NCBI RefSeq assembly: GCF_019655435.1
Contig: NZ_BPFH01000001.1
Coordinates: forward strand, 434,001 to 498,000
Direction of reading: 5' to 3'
DNA length: 64,000 bases
Source of the DNA: Jannaschia pagri
Lineage (GTDB): Bacteria; Pseudomonadota; Alphaproteobacteria; Rhodobacterales; Rhodobacteraceae
Below the pieces are notes generated by a model. The model searched no databases. It was not told the DNA's origin and saw only the letters and a list, made by a program, of their open reading frames with translations. Positions 38,378-45,554 of the stretch are shown piece by piece (position 1 is the first letter of the stretch; every line of letters begins with the position of its first letter). A program made the position numbers and the translations under genes.

Positions 38378-38448
38378 GTGTTCAACCAGGACCGCCTCCG
38401 GTTGACCGGAGGCCCGCCCGCGGTGCACCGCGGGCCAGGGGATTGTGA
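38374..38448 (+). CDS. 24-residue proline-rich micro-ORF coupling two permease genes
   Basis: ATG 38374 to TGA 38448. It has a strong ribosome site, AAGGAG (38363-38368) with 5-nt spacing. Its start overlaps the stop of permease 1 (ATGA) and its stop overlaps the ATG of permease 2 (TGATG). The peptide is Pro/Arg-rich and contains three consecutive prolines (PGPPPV), a known ribosome-slowing motif. Two perfect palindromes lie within it. It may be a regulatory leader rather than a functional protein; alternatively it could be chance, with permease 2 simply using its own ribosome site AGGGGA (38437-38442). Confidence 0.45.
   Translation: MSVQPGPPPVDRRPARGAPRARGL
38395..38435 (+). promoter_or_regulatory. 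tandem perfect palindromes between permease genes
   Basis: First stem CCTCCGGT (38395-38402)/ACCGGAGG (38405-38412) with a 2-nt centre; second a 20-bp perfect palindrome GCCCGCGGTG/CACCGCGGGC (38416-38435). Both are inside the micro-ORF and just before the permease 2 ribosome site, so in mRNA they would form stable hairpins able to modulate translation or decay of the 3' part of the operon. Confidence 0.6.
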
Positions 38449-39260
38449 TGGAGGACTGTCTCCAAACCCTTGCTGACTATGGCCTGCGCTCCCTCGGGAT
38501 CGGGGAGCGGCTGTTGCCGCGCAGTGATTTCACACTCTGCCAGCAGGTGGTCCTCATCGGATCCGGTATGATCTGGAACGTCTATTTCGGCATCATCGCG
38601 CTTGTGACGGGCTTCGCCTTGGCCACGCTTGTGGCCGTGGGCAAGGCATCGGCACATCCGCTGGCCCGCAAGCCGTCAGAATGGTTCATTTTTCTGTTCC
38701 GAGGCTCACCGCTCTTCATCCAGTTCTTCTTTGCCTACTTCCTGTTTCTCTCGCTGAAGCAGGTCGTGCCCTGGACCGAACCCCTCTCTTCGGCCTGGGC
38801 AGGCGCGCTCGTGGTGCTGTTTCTGAACACGGCAGCCTATTCGGGCGAGATCTTCTACGGTGCGCTCCGGTCCGTTCCTAAGGGCGATCTGGAGGCCGCG
38901 GCCGCCTATGGCCTGACGGGGTGGACGCGGTTTCGCCGGATCACCTGGCCGACCATGCTGCGCTTGGCGTGGCCCGCCTATACCAATGAAGCGGTGTTTT
39001 TGTTCCACGCGACGACGCTGGTTTTCTTCACGGGGTTCCCCGCCCGCCAGCAAAAGGGGGACGCGCTCTATTATGCCCAGTACTTCGCCGACAAGACGTT
39101 CAACCCCTTCGTGCCCTATCCCATCTTGGCAGGGTATTTCGTCCTGCTCACCCTCATAATCTTGGGAGTCATGGGGTTGGTGAACGCTCAGCTACAGCGC
39201 CACTTGCCACTGGACCGGACGCAGCGGCGACCGCGCCTCCTGCCCCAGATCATGCGTTGA
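38448..39260 (+). CDS. polar amino-acid ABC transporter permease 2
   Basis: A 270-residue permease paralogous to permease 1, with about five membrane spans and the EAA loop EAAAAYGLTGWTRFRRITWPTM around 152-173. The FRGSPLFIQFFFAYFLFL segment is typical of HisQ-like permeases. Start ATG 38448 overlaps the stop of the micro-ORF. Together with the gene at 37493 it forms the transmembrane pair of the importer. Confidence 0.93.
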   Translation: MEDCLQTLADYGLRSLGIGERLLPRSDFTLCQQVVLIGSGMIWNVYFGIIALVTGFALATLVAVGKASAHPLARKPSEWFIFLFRGSPLFIQFFFAYFLFLSLKQVVPWTEPLSSAWAGALVVLFLNTAAYSGEIFYGALRSVPKGDLEAAAAYGLTGWTRFRRITWPTMLRLAWPAYTNEAVFLFHATTLVFFTGFPARQQKGDALYYAQYFADKTFNPFVPYPILAGYFVLLTLIILGVMGLVNAQLQRHLPLDRTQRRPRLLPQIMR

Positions 39261-39330
39261 CCGATTGCGTTCGATGGCGGCGCCCGCAGAGACCTCGGGG
39301 CACCTTCGTCGGACAGGTCAGTCATTCCCG

Positions 39331-39753
39331 CTAGCACGGCCCCCCCAGCACCATGGCCCAATACGGGCCACCCCGCCCCTCAGCGCGAGCCACCGCCCCG
39401 TGGGAGAGCGTGGGATCCAGGATATTGGCGCGGTGCGGCGGGGAGGTCATCCACGCGCGAACCACAGCGCGACCGGTCCGTTGGCCCGCCGCGACGTTTT
39501 CGGCAACATAGCAACCGGCAAAGCCGGCAGCCCGCAAGCGGTCAACCAAGCGCGACCCGCCGGGTCCGTCGTGCCCCGCCCGCCGCACCCGGGCCATGTG
39601 GTTCGCTTGCACCTGGGCCGCTTGGGCCAAAGCAGGGGCAATGCGCAGCGGTGGCAGCCCAGCCTGCACCCGTGCTTGCGACGCGAAAGCCAGGGGGTCC
39701 GCCTTGGCAGGTGCGGCCAAAGTCACAAACAGAAAGAAAACGAACCTGAGCAT
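39331..39753 (-). CDS. CAP/SCP-domain secreted protein
   Basis: A 140-residue protein from ATG 39753, preceded by a strong GAGGAGGAGGG ribosome site. Signal peptide MLRFVFFLFVTLAAPAKA, then a bacterial CAP domain: AAQVQANHMARVRRAGHDGPGG, YVAENVAAGQ, VRAWMTSPPHRANILDPTLSHGAVARA, holding the two conserved histidines and glutamate of the family. Bacterial CAP proteins are secreted with largely unknown roles. Convergent with permease 2. Confidence 0.88.
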   Translation of the reverse strand: MLRFVFFLFVTLAAPAKADPLAFASQARVQAGLPPLRIAPALAQAAQVQANHMARVRRAGHDGPGGSRLVDRLRAAGFAGCYVAENVAAGQRTGRAVVRAWMTSPPHRANILDPTLSHGAVARAEGRGGPYWAMVLGGPC

Positions 39754-39907
39754 CAGCAGCCCTCCTCCTCGCTGCATACACCCAATTCCCTACCAAAGCC
39801 CTACAGCGGCACAGGCTGTGGCCACCCGCCCCCTCCTCCGACCTTGCGAAACGACCTGCTTTGTCCGAAGTCTGAGGCGACCCTTCGTTCCGTCCGCCCG
39901 AGGTTCC

Positions 39908-40591
39908 ATGCACATCGGCATCCTTCTTGCTGGCCATGCCCCAGATCCGATCCGCGCCGCCCACGGGGATTTCGACGCTATGTTTGCGCGCTTGCTCGCC
40001 GATCAGGACATTCACGTCACATCCTTTGATGTGGAACAGATGGTATTTCCCGAAACCCCGCGCGATGCGGACGGCTGGCTCATCTCCGGCTCGCGCCACG
40101 GTGCCTATGAGGATCACCCGTTTATCCCGCCGTTGGAGCAGTTTATCCGTGATGCCCACGACCAGAGAACACCCCTGGTCGGCATCTGTTTTGGGCATCA
40201 GATCATTGCGCAGGCCCTGGGCGGGGTCGTCGCGAAGCACCCGGACGGCTGGACGATCGGTCGGCGGAGCTATGCCACCGACCGAGGGCCTGTGACGTTG
40301 AACGCCTGGCACCAGGATCAAGTCATCGTACCGCCAGAGGGCGCGCGGACGCTGGGACATCACGCGGAATGCCCCCATGCGATCTTGGCCTATGACACCG
40401 CCCTGACGGTCCAAGCGCACCCGGAGTTCGATGCCGCCACCCTAGAGACCTATGTCGCCTTTAGGATGGGCTCTGACGCCTACCCAAAAGACCGCCTTCA
40501 GGCCGCCCGAGACGGCGCCGGCCCCGTGGACCAAGGGCGCCTCGCCTCGGCCATCGCTCGCTTTTTCAAGACCGGAGAGGCCTATGTCTGA
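39908..40591 (+). CDS. class I glutamine amidotransferase
   Basis: A 227-residue stand-alone class I glutaminase domain resembling the GMP-synthase-like amidotransferases found beside gamma-glutamyl ligases. The nucleophile Cys lies in LVGICFGHQIIAQALGG (about 91-107) and the His/Glu pair in VQAHPEFDAATL (about 165-175). No fused synthetase domain. Starts at 39908; its stop overlaps the next gene by 8 bp, so it belongs to an operon with the GS-like ligase and FAD oxidase. A PuuD-like gamma-glutamyl hydrolase role is possible. Confidence 0.88.
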   Translation: MHIGILLAGHAPDPIRAAHGDFDAMFARLLADQDIHVTSFDVEQMVFPETPRDADGWLISGSRHGAYEDHPFIPPLEQFIRDAHDQRTPLVGICFGHQIIAQALGGVVAKHPDGWTIGRRSYATDRGPVTLNAWHQDQVIVPPEGARTLGHHAECPHAILAYDTALTVQAHPEFDAATLETYVAFRMGSDAYPKDRLQAARDGAGPVDQGRLASAIARFFKTGEAYV

Positions 40592-41954
40592 CCATCCTGG
40601 CGCCCATTGGCTGACCCATATTCCGGACCACGCCACGGCCTATCTGGAAGGCCGCCGCCTGGATGAGGTGGAATGTATCGTCGCGGACCTCTCGGGCATC
40701 GCCAGGGGCAAGGCGATGCCCGCAGCCAAGTTCGCCAAACAGGCAAAGTTCTACCTTCCCAATTCGATCTTTCAGCAAACGATTACAGGGGATTGGGCCG
40801 AAGACGGGGATGCCGCCTTCCTAGAGCCGGACATGGTGCTGACCCCCGATTTCGCGACCACCAGCGCGGCCCCCTGGACCGCCGATTGGACGGTGCAGGT
40901 GATCCATGACATGCACGACCAAGCGGGGGTGCCTGTCCCCACGGCCCCCCGCAATGTCCTGAAACGTGTCGTCGATCTCTATACGGCGCGCGGCTGGAAA
41001 CCCGTCGTCGCCCCGGAGATGGAGTTCTACCTGGTTGCGCGGAACACGGACCCCTCCAAGCCGGTCGAGCCGCCCATGGGTCGGTCTGGCCGCCGGGCCG
41101 CAGGGCGACAGGCCTATTCCATGTCGGCGGTGGATGAATACGGGCCGGTCATCGACGACATCTACGACTTTGCCGAAGCCATGGGTCTCGAAATCGACGG
41201 CATCCTGCAAGAGGGTGGCTCTGGCCAGGTGGAGATGAACCTGCGCCACGGGGATCCGGTGAAGCTGGCCGATGAAATCTTTTACTTCAAACGCTTGATC
41301 CGCGAAGCCGCGCTGCGCCATGATTGTTATGCGACCTTCATGGCCAAGCCGATCCAGGACGAGCCTGGCAGCGCCATGCATATCCATCACTCGGTGGTGG
41401 ACGTGGCGACGGGCGAAAACCTCTTTGTCTCCGGGGATGGGACCGAAACGCCAGAGTTTCTGCACTTCATCGGTGGCATGCAGAAGCACCTGCCCTCGGT
41501 CATTGCGATCCTGGCGCCATACGTGAACTCTTATCGCCGTTATGTCAGGGACTTCGCCGCCCCGATCAACCTGGAATGGGGGCGCGACAACCGGACAACG
41601 GGGCTGCGCGTGCCGGTGTCGGAGCCTGCGGCCAAGCGGATCGAGAACCGGATCGCTGGCATGGATTGCAACCCCTATCTGGGCCTCGCGGCGTCGCTTG
41701 CCTGTGGCTACCTGGGCCTTGTGAACAAGATCGATCCGGCGCCGCAGTTTACCGGCGACGCCTACAACAGCGCCGATGGCATCCCGTCGCATTTGTCCGA
41801 AGCACTCGATCTGTTTGAGACGGCGCAGGAAATCCACGAGGTCCTGCACCCCGATTTCGCGCGGGTCTATGGGGCCGTGAAACGCTTGGAGTACGGCGCG
41901 TTCCTGCAAGTCATTTCCCCGTGGGAGCGGGAGCACCTGCTACTGAACGTATGA
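40584..41954 (+). CDS. glutamine synthetase-like gamma-glutamyl ligase
   Basis: A 456-residue glutamine-synthetase fold enzyme of the PuuA-like branch. The metal-binding glutamates lie in APEMEFYL (about 150) and QEGGSGQVEMNLRHGDP (about 210-226), with the HIHHSVVD histidine block and RxxR-like NLEWGRDNRTTGLRVP near 330-345. In this branch the substrate is an amine or amino acid rather than ammonia, giving a gamma-glutamyl conjugate. Start ATG 40584 overlaps the amidotransferase gene; its stop overlaps the oxidase start (ATGA). Confidence 0.88.
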   Translation: MSDHPGAHWLTHIPDHATAYLEGRRLDEVECIVADLSGIARGKAMPAAKFAKQAKFYLPNSIFQQTITGDWAEDGDAAFLEPDMVLTPDFATTSAAPWTADWTVQVIHDMHDQAGVPVPTAPRNVLKRVVDLYTARGWKPVVAPEMEFYLVARNTDPSKPVEPPMGRSGRRAAGRQAYSMSAVDEYGPVIDDIYDFAEAMGLEIDGILQEGGSGQVEMNLRHGDPVKLADEIFYFKRLIREAALRHDCYATFMAKPIQDEPGSAMHIHHSVVDVATGENLFVSGDGTETPEFLHFIGGMQKHLPSVIAILAPYVNSYRRYVRDFAAPINLEWGRDNRTTGLRVPVSEPAAKRIENRIAGMDCNPYLGLAASLACGYLGLVNKIDPAPQFTGDAYNSADGIPSHLSEALDLFETAQEIHEVLHPDFARVYGAVKRLEYGAFLQVISPWEREHLLLNV

Positions 41955-43240
41955 GCTGGCTGCACGCCAACGGCGATGACGGGACCTGGCCGCGGACCTG
42001 GTATGCGGACGGCTTGGCGTTGCCCGCGCCCTACGCGCCTTTAGTTGGCGCAGCCACGGCAGATCTCTGCGTGATTGGCGCCGGGATCACGGGGTTGTCG
42101 GCTGCGCTCCACGCCGCTGAGGCCGGGATGTCGGTCATTGTGCTTGACGCCCAAAGGGTCGGTTGGGGCGCGTCGGGCCGGAATGGGGGCCAAGTGGGAT
42201 CGGGGTTCAACTGGGACCAGGACCGGCTTGAGGCGCGGCTGGGGCCCAAGGCGGCCCGGGCCCTCTGGACCGTGGCGGAAGAGGCTAAGTCACTGACGAA
42301 ACGCCTTATTCACGCCCATGCACCAGCGGCGGATCTGCGCCCGGGCATCCTGTCGGCGGTTAGAACCGAGGCAGAATTGGCGGGATACGCCGAGTGGGCG
42401 GAGGGCATGAACCGTGACTATGGCACGGCCTATACGGCCCTTGATCGGAGCGATCTGGAACACAGGATCGGGACGACGGCCTATGCGGGCGGAATACTCG
42501 ATCCATCCGCCGGGTATTGTAACCCGCTTGCCTATACCCTCGGTCTTGCGCGGGCCGCGGCAGCGGCAGGCGTGCGCATCCACGAAGGCTCTGAGGTGAC
42601 GCGCATCGGGGACCGGGTCGAGACCGCTGCGGGCGCGGTCACCGCCCGGTTCACCCTGCTTGCGACCAACGGATACGCGCCTCACCTGTTGGCCAAAACA
42701 GCGGCGCGGGTGTTGCCGATCAATAACTACATCGCGGTCACGGCCCCGCTTAAGACACCGCCCTTCGACCCCAGTTTGGAACCCCCAGCGGTCGCGGATT
42801 CCCGCTTTGTCGTCAATTACTTCTGGCAGACCCGGGATGGCCGGCTGGTCTATGGCGGAGGGGAAAGCTACGGGCGCCGCTTCCCCTCGGATATTGCCGG
42901 TCGGGTGCGCCGTAACCTGCGCCGCGTGTATCCGCACCTCGCGGATGTGGCCTTTTCCCATGCCTGGGGCGGGACACTCGCGGTCACGGCGACCCGTTTG
43001 CCCTACGTGGCCGAGGTGGCGCCAGGGGTCTTCTCGGCCGGGGGGTATTCAGGCCATGGGCTCGCGCTCTCGGCCCTCTGCGGCGCAACCTGCGTGGACG
43101 CCATGCGCGGACAGCGGGACCGGTTCGACGTGCTGCGAACCCTACCGGTGCCCGCCCTGCCCGGGGGCCGCTGGCTCGGGCCCTTAGGGGCACAGGCAGG
43201 GATGCTGCTGGGCGCGGTGGCGGACCGGTTACGGCCCTAG
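41951..43240 (+). CDS. FAD-dependent amine/amino acid oxidase (PuuB-like)
   Basis: A 429-residue DAO-family flavoenzyme with the Rossmann motif CVIGAGITGLSAALHAAEAG at about 37-56, WGASGRNGGQVGSGFN, and the C-terminal FAD contact FSAGGYSGHGLALS. It is like gamma-glutamylputrescine oxidase, which acts after a PuuA-type ligase. Coupled to the ligase by a 4-bp ATGA overlap, it completes a three-gene gamma-glutamylation-type module downstream of the ABC importer. Confidence 0.88.
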   Translation: MSWLHANGDDGTWPRTWYADGLALPAPYAPLVGAATADLCVIGAGITGLSAALHAAEAGMSVIVLDAQRVGWGASGRNGGQVGSGFNWDQDRLEARLGPKAARALWTVAEEAKSLTKRLIHAHAPAADLRPGILSAVRTEAELAGYAEWAEGMNRDYGTAYTALDRSDLEHRIGTTAYAGGILDPSAGYCNPLAYTLGLARAAAAAGVRIHEGSEVTRIGDRVETAAGAVTARFTLLATNGYAPHLLAKTAARVLPINNYIAVTAPLKTPPFDPSLEPPAVADSRFVVNYFWQTRDGRLVYGGGESYGRRFPSDIAGRVRRNLRRVYPHLADVAFSHAWGGTLAVTATRLPYVAEVAPGVFSAGGYSGHGLALSALCGATCVDAMRGQRDRFDVLRTLPVPALPGGRWLGPLGAQAGMLLGAVADRLRP

Positions 43241-43686
43241 AGGGACGTACACCCCCTGTGCAGACGCCTGTACACCGTCTGTGCAAACGTCAGGGACCTC
43301 GTCACACGGCCAAACAGACGTGGATCCACCGACAAAGCCGACAGGTAAAACGGCGCACCGTCGGTGAAGCATGGAGACGCGCGCCCGGTCGTCCGCTCCT
43401 TCAAATGGTCGTCCAAAACGCTGAGCCGTTCGGGGTGACGATGCCCGTGACCCGGCCCTGCCAGCGGGGCAGTCATGGACCTATCCCGCCTCGCGCCAAT
43501 CCGCGTTCGCCAGTTGGCCAATTTGTAAGAGCAAGCAACGACGCCGTCCGACCGTCACTTCCACCCGAATGTGTCGACTGGGGGTGGATGAACTGGAGGG
43601 AACCACGGACGAAGCGTGGGCGCGCAGAAACTGCGAATGGTTCGGCGGCGTCGGCCTACCAGATGGAGTTGAACAAATGCTTGAAA
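43241..43686. other. gene-free interval with a 20-bp tandem near-repeat
   Basis: About 445 bp between the PuuB-like gene and tRNA-Arg. Two 20-bp copies, GTACACCCCCTGTGCAGACG (43247-43266) and GTACACCGTCTGTGCAAACG (43270-43289), match at 17 of 20 positions with a 23-bp period. Open frames on both strands (for example minus 43237-43476) have unconvincing protein sequence. Nothing else recognised. Confidence 0.45.
43247..43289. repeat. two-copy 23-bp-period direct repeat
   Basis: Two copies of a GTACACC...TGTGCA..ACG unit, 17/20 identical, start 7 bp after the stop of the PuuB-like gene. Within each copy TACAC and GTGCA are loosely symmetric. It could be a regulator binding array or a chance duplication. 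Confidence 0.4.
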
Positions 43687-43763
43687 TGGCGCGCTGGGGA
43701 GGATTCGAACCCCCGACCCCTTGATTCGTAGTCAAGTACTCTATCCAACTGAGCTACCAGCGC
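43687..43763 (-). tRNA. tRNA-Arg (anticodon ACG)
   Basis: Minus-strand cloverleaf: acceptor GCGCTGG/CCAGCGC, D arm GCTCAGTTGGATAGAGT, anticodon stem CTTGA/TCAAG presenting ACG, T arm GGGGGTTCGAATCCTCC, discriminator G and encoded CCA (43687-43689 on the plus strand as TGG). Reads CGN codons after A34 to I34 editing. Confidence 0.95.
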
Positions 43764-43775
43764 ACTACGGGGGTG

Positions 43776-43804
43776 CGAATAACTGTCCGGTGCGGCGGGC
43801 GCAA
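43776..43804 (-). promoter_or_regulatory. promoter of tRNA-Arg
   Basis: On the minus strand TTGCGC (43799-43804), a 17-bp spacer and TATTCG (43776-43781). The -10 ends 12 bp before the mature 5' end. Same design as the other tRNA promoters here. Confidence 0.55.
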
Positions 43805-43868
43805 GGGCCAAGTGACCGGAAACCGCGGCAGTTCGGGGAAGATCCCGCAGATGGTCGCGCGCTTGGGA

Positions 43869-44624
43869 TCAAGCCCCCTGCCACAGACCGACTAGGCCGA
43901 GCCACGTCAGACGCACACCCGCCACGGCCAAGACGACCCGCACCAGCCAAACAAAGGCCTGCGCCCCGAGGTAGCGGTGCAAAACCGTGCCCAAGGCAAC
44001 GCCCACCAAAAGCGCCGGGGAGAGCCACAGGCTAACCGTCAAAGTCTCCGCGCTCAGATGGCCCATTGCCCCATAGGCCACCGTTTTGATGGCGTTCATC
44101 GTGAAAAAGAACATGGTGTTCGTTCCGACGAAGACTGCCTTTTCAAGGTTTTGGCGCAGCAAGATGCCCTTGACCGGAGGACCGCCCGCATGGGCGACGA
44201 AGCTGGCGAACCCCGACAACATGCCCAGCGCAAAGACGGTGATAGGCGTTGGCTGCGCTGTGTCTGTCCGCACCCACAGGGCCTGAGCGACGAAGCCCAA
44301 TGCCAGAAGCCCGATCCCAAGGCGCACCATATCCGGGTCCAACGCCACGAAGCCGCCAGCCCCGAGCGACAGCCCCAGAAGCGCGCCGGGCAACAGCATT
44401 GCGACCACAGCGGGGCGCCACCGGGCGCGGTATTGGACGACGATCAGGATATCCATGGCCAAGAGGATCGGCATCAAGACCGACGCGGCCAGTTGGGGCG
44501 ACACGTGGAGGCTGAGCAATGGCACTGAGAGGACGCCAAGCCCCCCTCCGAACCCGCTTTTGGAAATACCGGTGAGGAGGATACAGGCCGTTGCGAGGGC
44601 GTAGAACGTCAGGTCCAAGTTCAT
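43869..44624 (-). CDS. sulfite exporter TauE/SafE family protein
   Basis: A 251-residue membrane protein with about eight hydrophobic segments in two repeats. Conserved TauE/SafE sequences are GISKSGFGGGLGVLSVPLL (about 19-37) and GFASFVAHAGGPPVKGILL (about 137-155), the paired glycine-rich motifs of this anion-transporter family, used for sulfite, sulfoacetate or related anions. It is divergent from a LysR regulator with 75 bp between starts, so it is the likely target of that regulator. Confidence 0.9.
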   Translation of the reverse strand: MNLDLTFYALATACILLTGISKSGFGGGLGVLSVPLLSLHVSPQLAASVLMPILLAMDILIVVQYRARWRPAVVAMLLPGALLGLSLGAGGFVALDPDMVRLGIGLLALGFVAQALWVRTDTAQPTPITVFALGMLSGFASFVAHAGGPPVKGILLRQNLEKAVFVGTNTMFFFTMNAIKTVAYGAMGHLSAETLTVSLWLSPALLVGVALGTVLHRYLGAQAFVWLVRVVLAVAGVRLTWLGLVGLWQGA

Positions 44625-44653
44625 CTTGCCCGCGTAGCAACCGGCATAAAAGC

Positions 44654-44669
44654 ATCAAAACGATTTGAT
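44654..44669. promoter_or_regulatory. LysR-type operator candidate
   Basis: ATCAAA (44654-44659), ACGA, TTTGAT (44664-44669): a perfect inverted repeat in the 75-bp intergenic region between the TauE gene and its divergent LysR regulator. ATC-N10-GAT is close to the T-N11-A core of LysR-type boxes. The region is markedly AT-rich. Confidence 0.5.
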
Positions 44670-44699
44670 TTGCATCTTAAAATCGCAGTAGCTGATTTT

Positions 44700-45554
44700 A
44701 TGGATCTCAATGCCCTGGAAAGCTTCGTCCTCTCGGCAGAGACGCTGAACTTCAGCCAGACGGCCCAGCGCCGCAACACCGTGCAATCGGCGATCAGTGC
44801 CCAGATCCGAAAGCTGGAACAGGAGGTTGGGCATAAGCTGTTCGACAGGGGGCGCGGCAAGGCGATGACCCTGACACCGGAAGGCCGCGCCTTGGCGGTT
44901 CAGGGCCGCCGCATCCTTGGTTTGGCCGATGAGGCGGTGCGGAGCCTGGACACCGCCCGTCAGGCGCGCCCCCTTCGGTTGGGCACGACCGTCACACTGG
45001 CGCTCTCGGTTGTGCCGGAGGCGCTGGCGGAAACAGCTGGCCAAACCCGTGTGGAGATTGATTGTGATCGAAGCGACCGGTTGTTGGCGAGACTGGACGC
45101 GGGCGACATCGATGTGGCCCTGATGATGGATCAGGGGCGGCGCAGCGACCGGGCGATGGTCGTCGACATGCCCCTTGTCTGGGTGGCGGCCCATGGCTTT
45201 GCCCTGGCCCCAGACGCCGACGTTCCGCTGGTCTTTCTGACCGATGGCCGCGACCTGCGATCCCATGCGTTTGCCGCCCTGGACCGGGTGGGGCGGCGGG
45301 GGTTTCTGGCACACCTCAGCCCCCATCCCATCGGTCTGCGGGCGTTGGTGCAGGCTGGTCTAGCGGTGACGATCATGCCCCAGGCCGCCGTGAGGGAGCC
45401 CTTGTATCGCGTGAGCAAGACCGCCGGCCTGCCGGCTTTGCCCCGCGTGGCCCTGTCGCTTTATCGTCGGACAGGTGCGGATGTGCCGGGGACAGAAGCG
45501 CTAACCGCGGGAGTGCGACGCGCGATTTGCTCCGGCGATGGACCGGGTCCCTAG
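44700..45554 (+). CDS. LysR family transcriptional regulator
   Basis: A 284-residue regulator from ATG 44700. The N-terminal winged helix-turn-helix MDLNALESFVLSAETLNFSQTAQRRNTVQSAISAQIRKLE (residues 1-40) is classic LysR, followed by a LysR substrate-binding domain (about 85-280). Divergent from the TauE/SafE gene and probably its regulator. Its 3' end overlaps the convergent histidine kinase gene by 4 bp. Confidence 0.93.
   Translation: MDLNALESFVLSAETLNFSQTAQRRNTVQSAISAQIRKLEQEVGHKLFDRGRGKAMTLTPEGRALAVQGRRILGLADEAVRSLDTARQARPLRLGTTVTLALSVVPEALAETAGQTRVEIDCDRSDRLLARLDAGDIDVALMMDQGRRSDRAMVVDMPLVWVAAHGFALAPDADVPLVFLTDGRDLRSHAFAALDRVGRRGFLAHLSPHPIGLRALVQAGLAVTIMPQAAVREPLYRVSKTAGLPALPRVALSLYRRTGADVPGTEALTAGVRRAICSGDGPGP

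Noticed and set aside
38374-38470. Frameshifted true N-terminus of permease 2
   Set aside because: Considered because the micro-ORF abuts the permease in another frame, but the permease N-terminus from 38448 already looks complete for the family and the ribosome site fits a separate ORF.
43237-43476. Minus-strand small ORF next to the PuuB-like gene
   Set aside because: Includes the two 20-bp repeats as coding sequence, no convincing family or ribosome site; more likely noncoding.
43258-43731. 157-codon plus-strand frame
   Set aside because: Overlaps the tRNA-Arg gene and ends in the translated T-arm/acceptor sequence (RAGEDSNPRPLDS), a classic false ORF over a tRNA.
44654-44669. FnrL site
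   Set aside because: FNR boxes are TTGAT-N4-ATCAA; here the half-sites are in the opposite order (ATCAAA-N4-TTTGAT).
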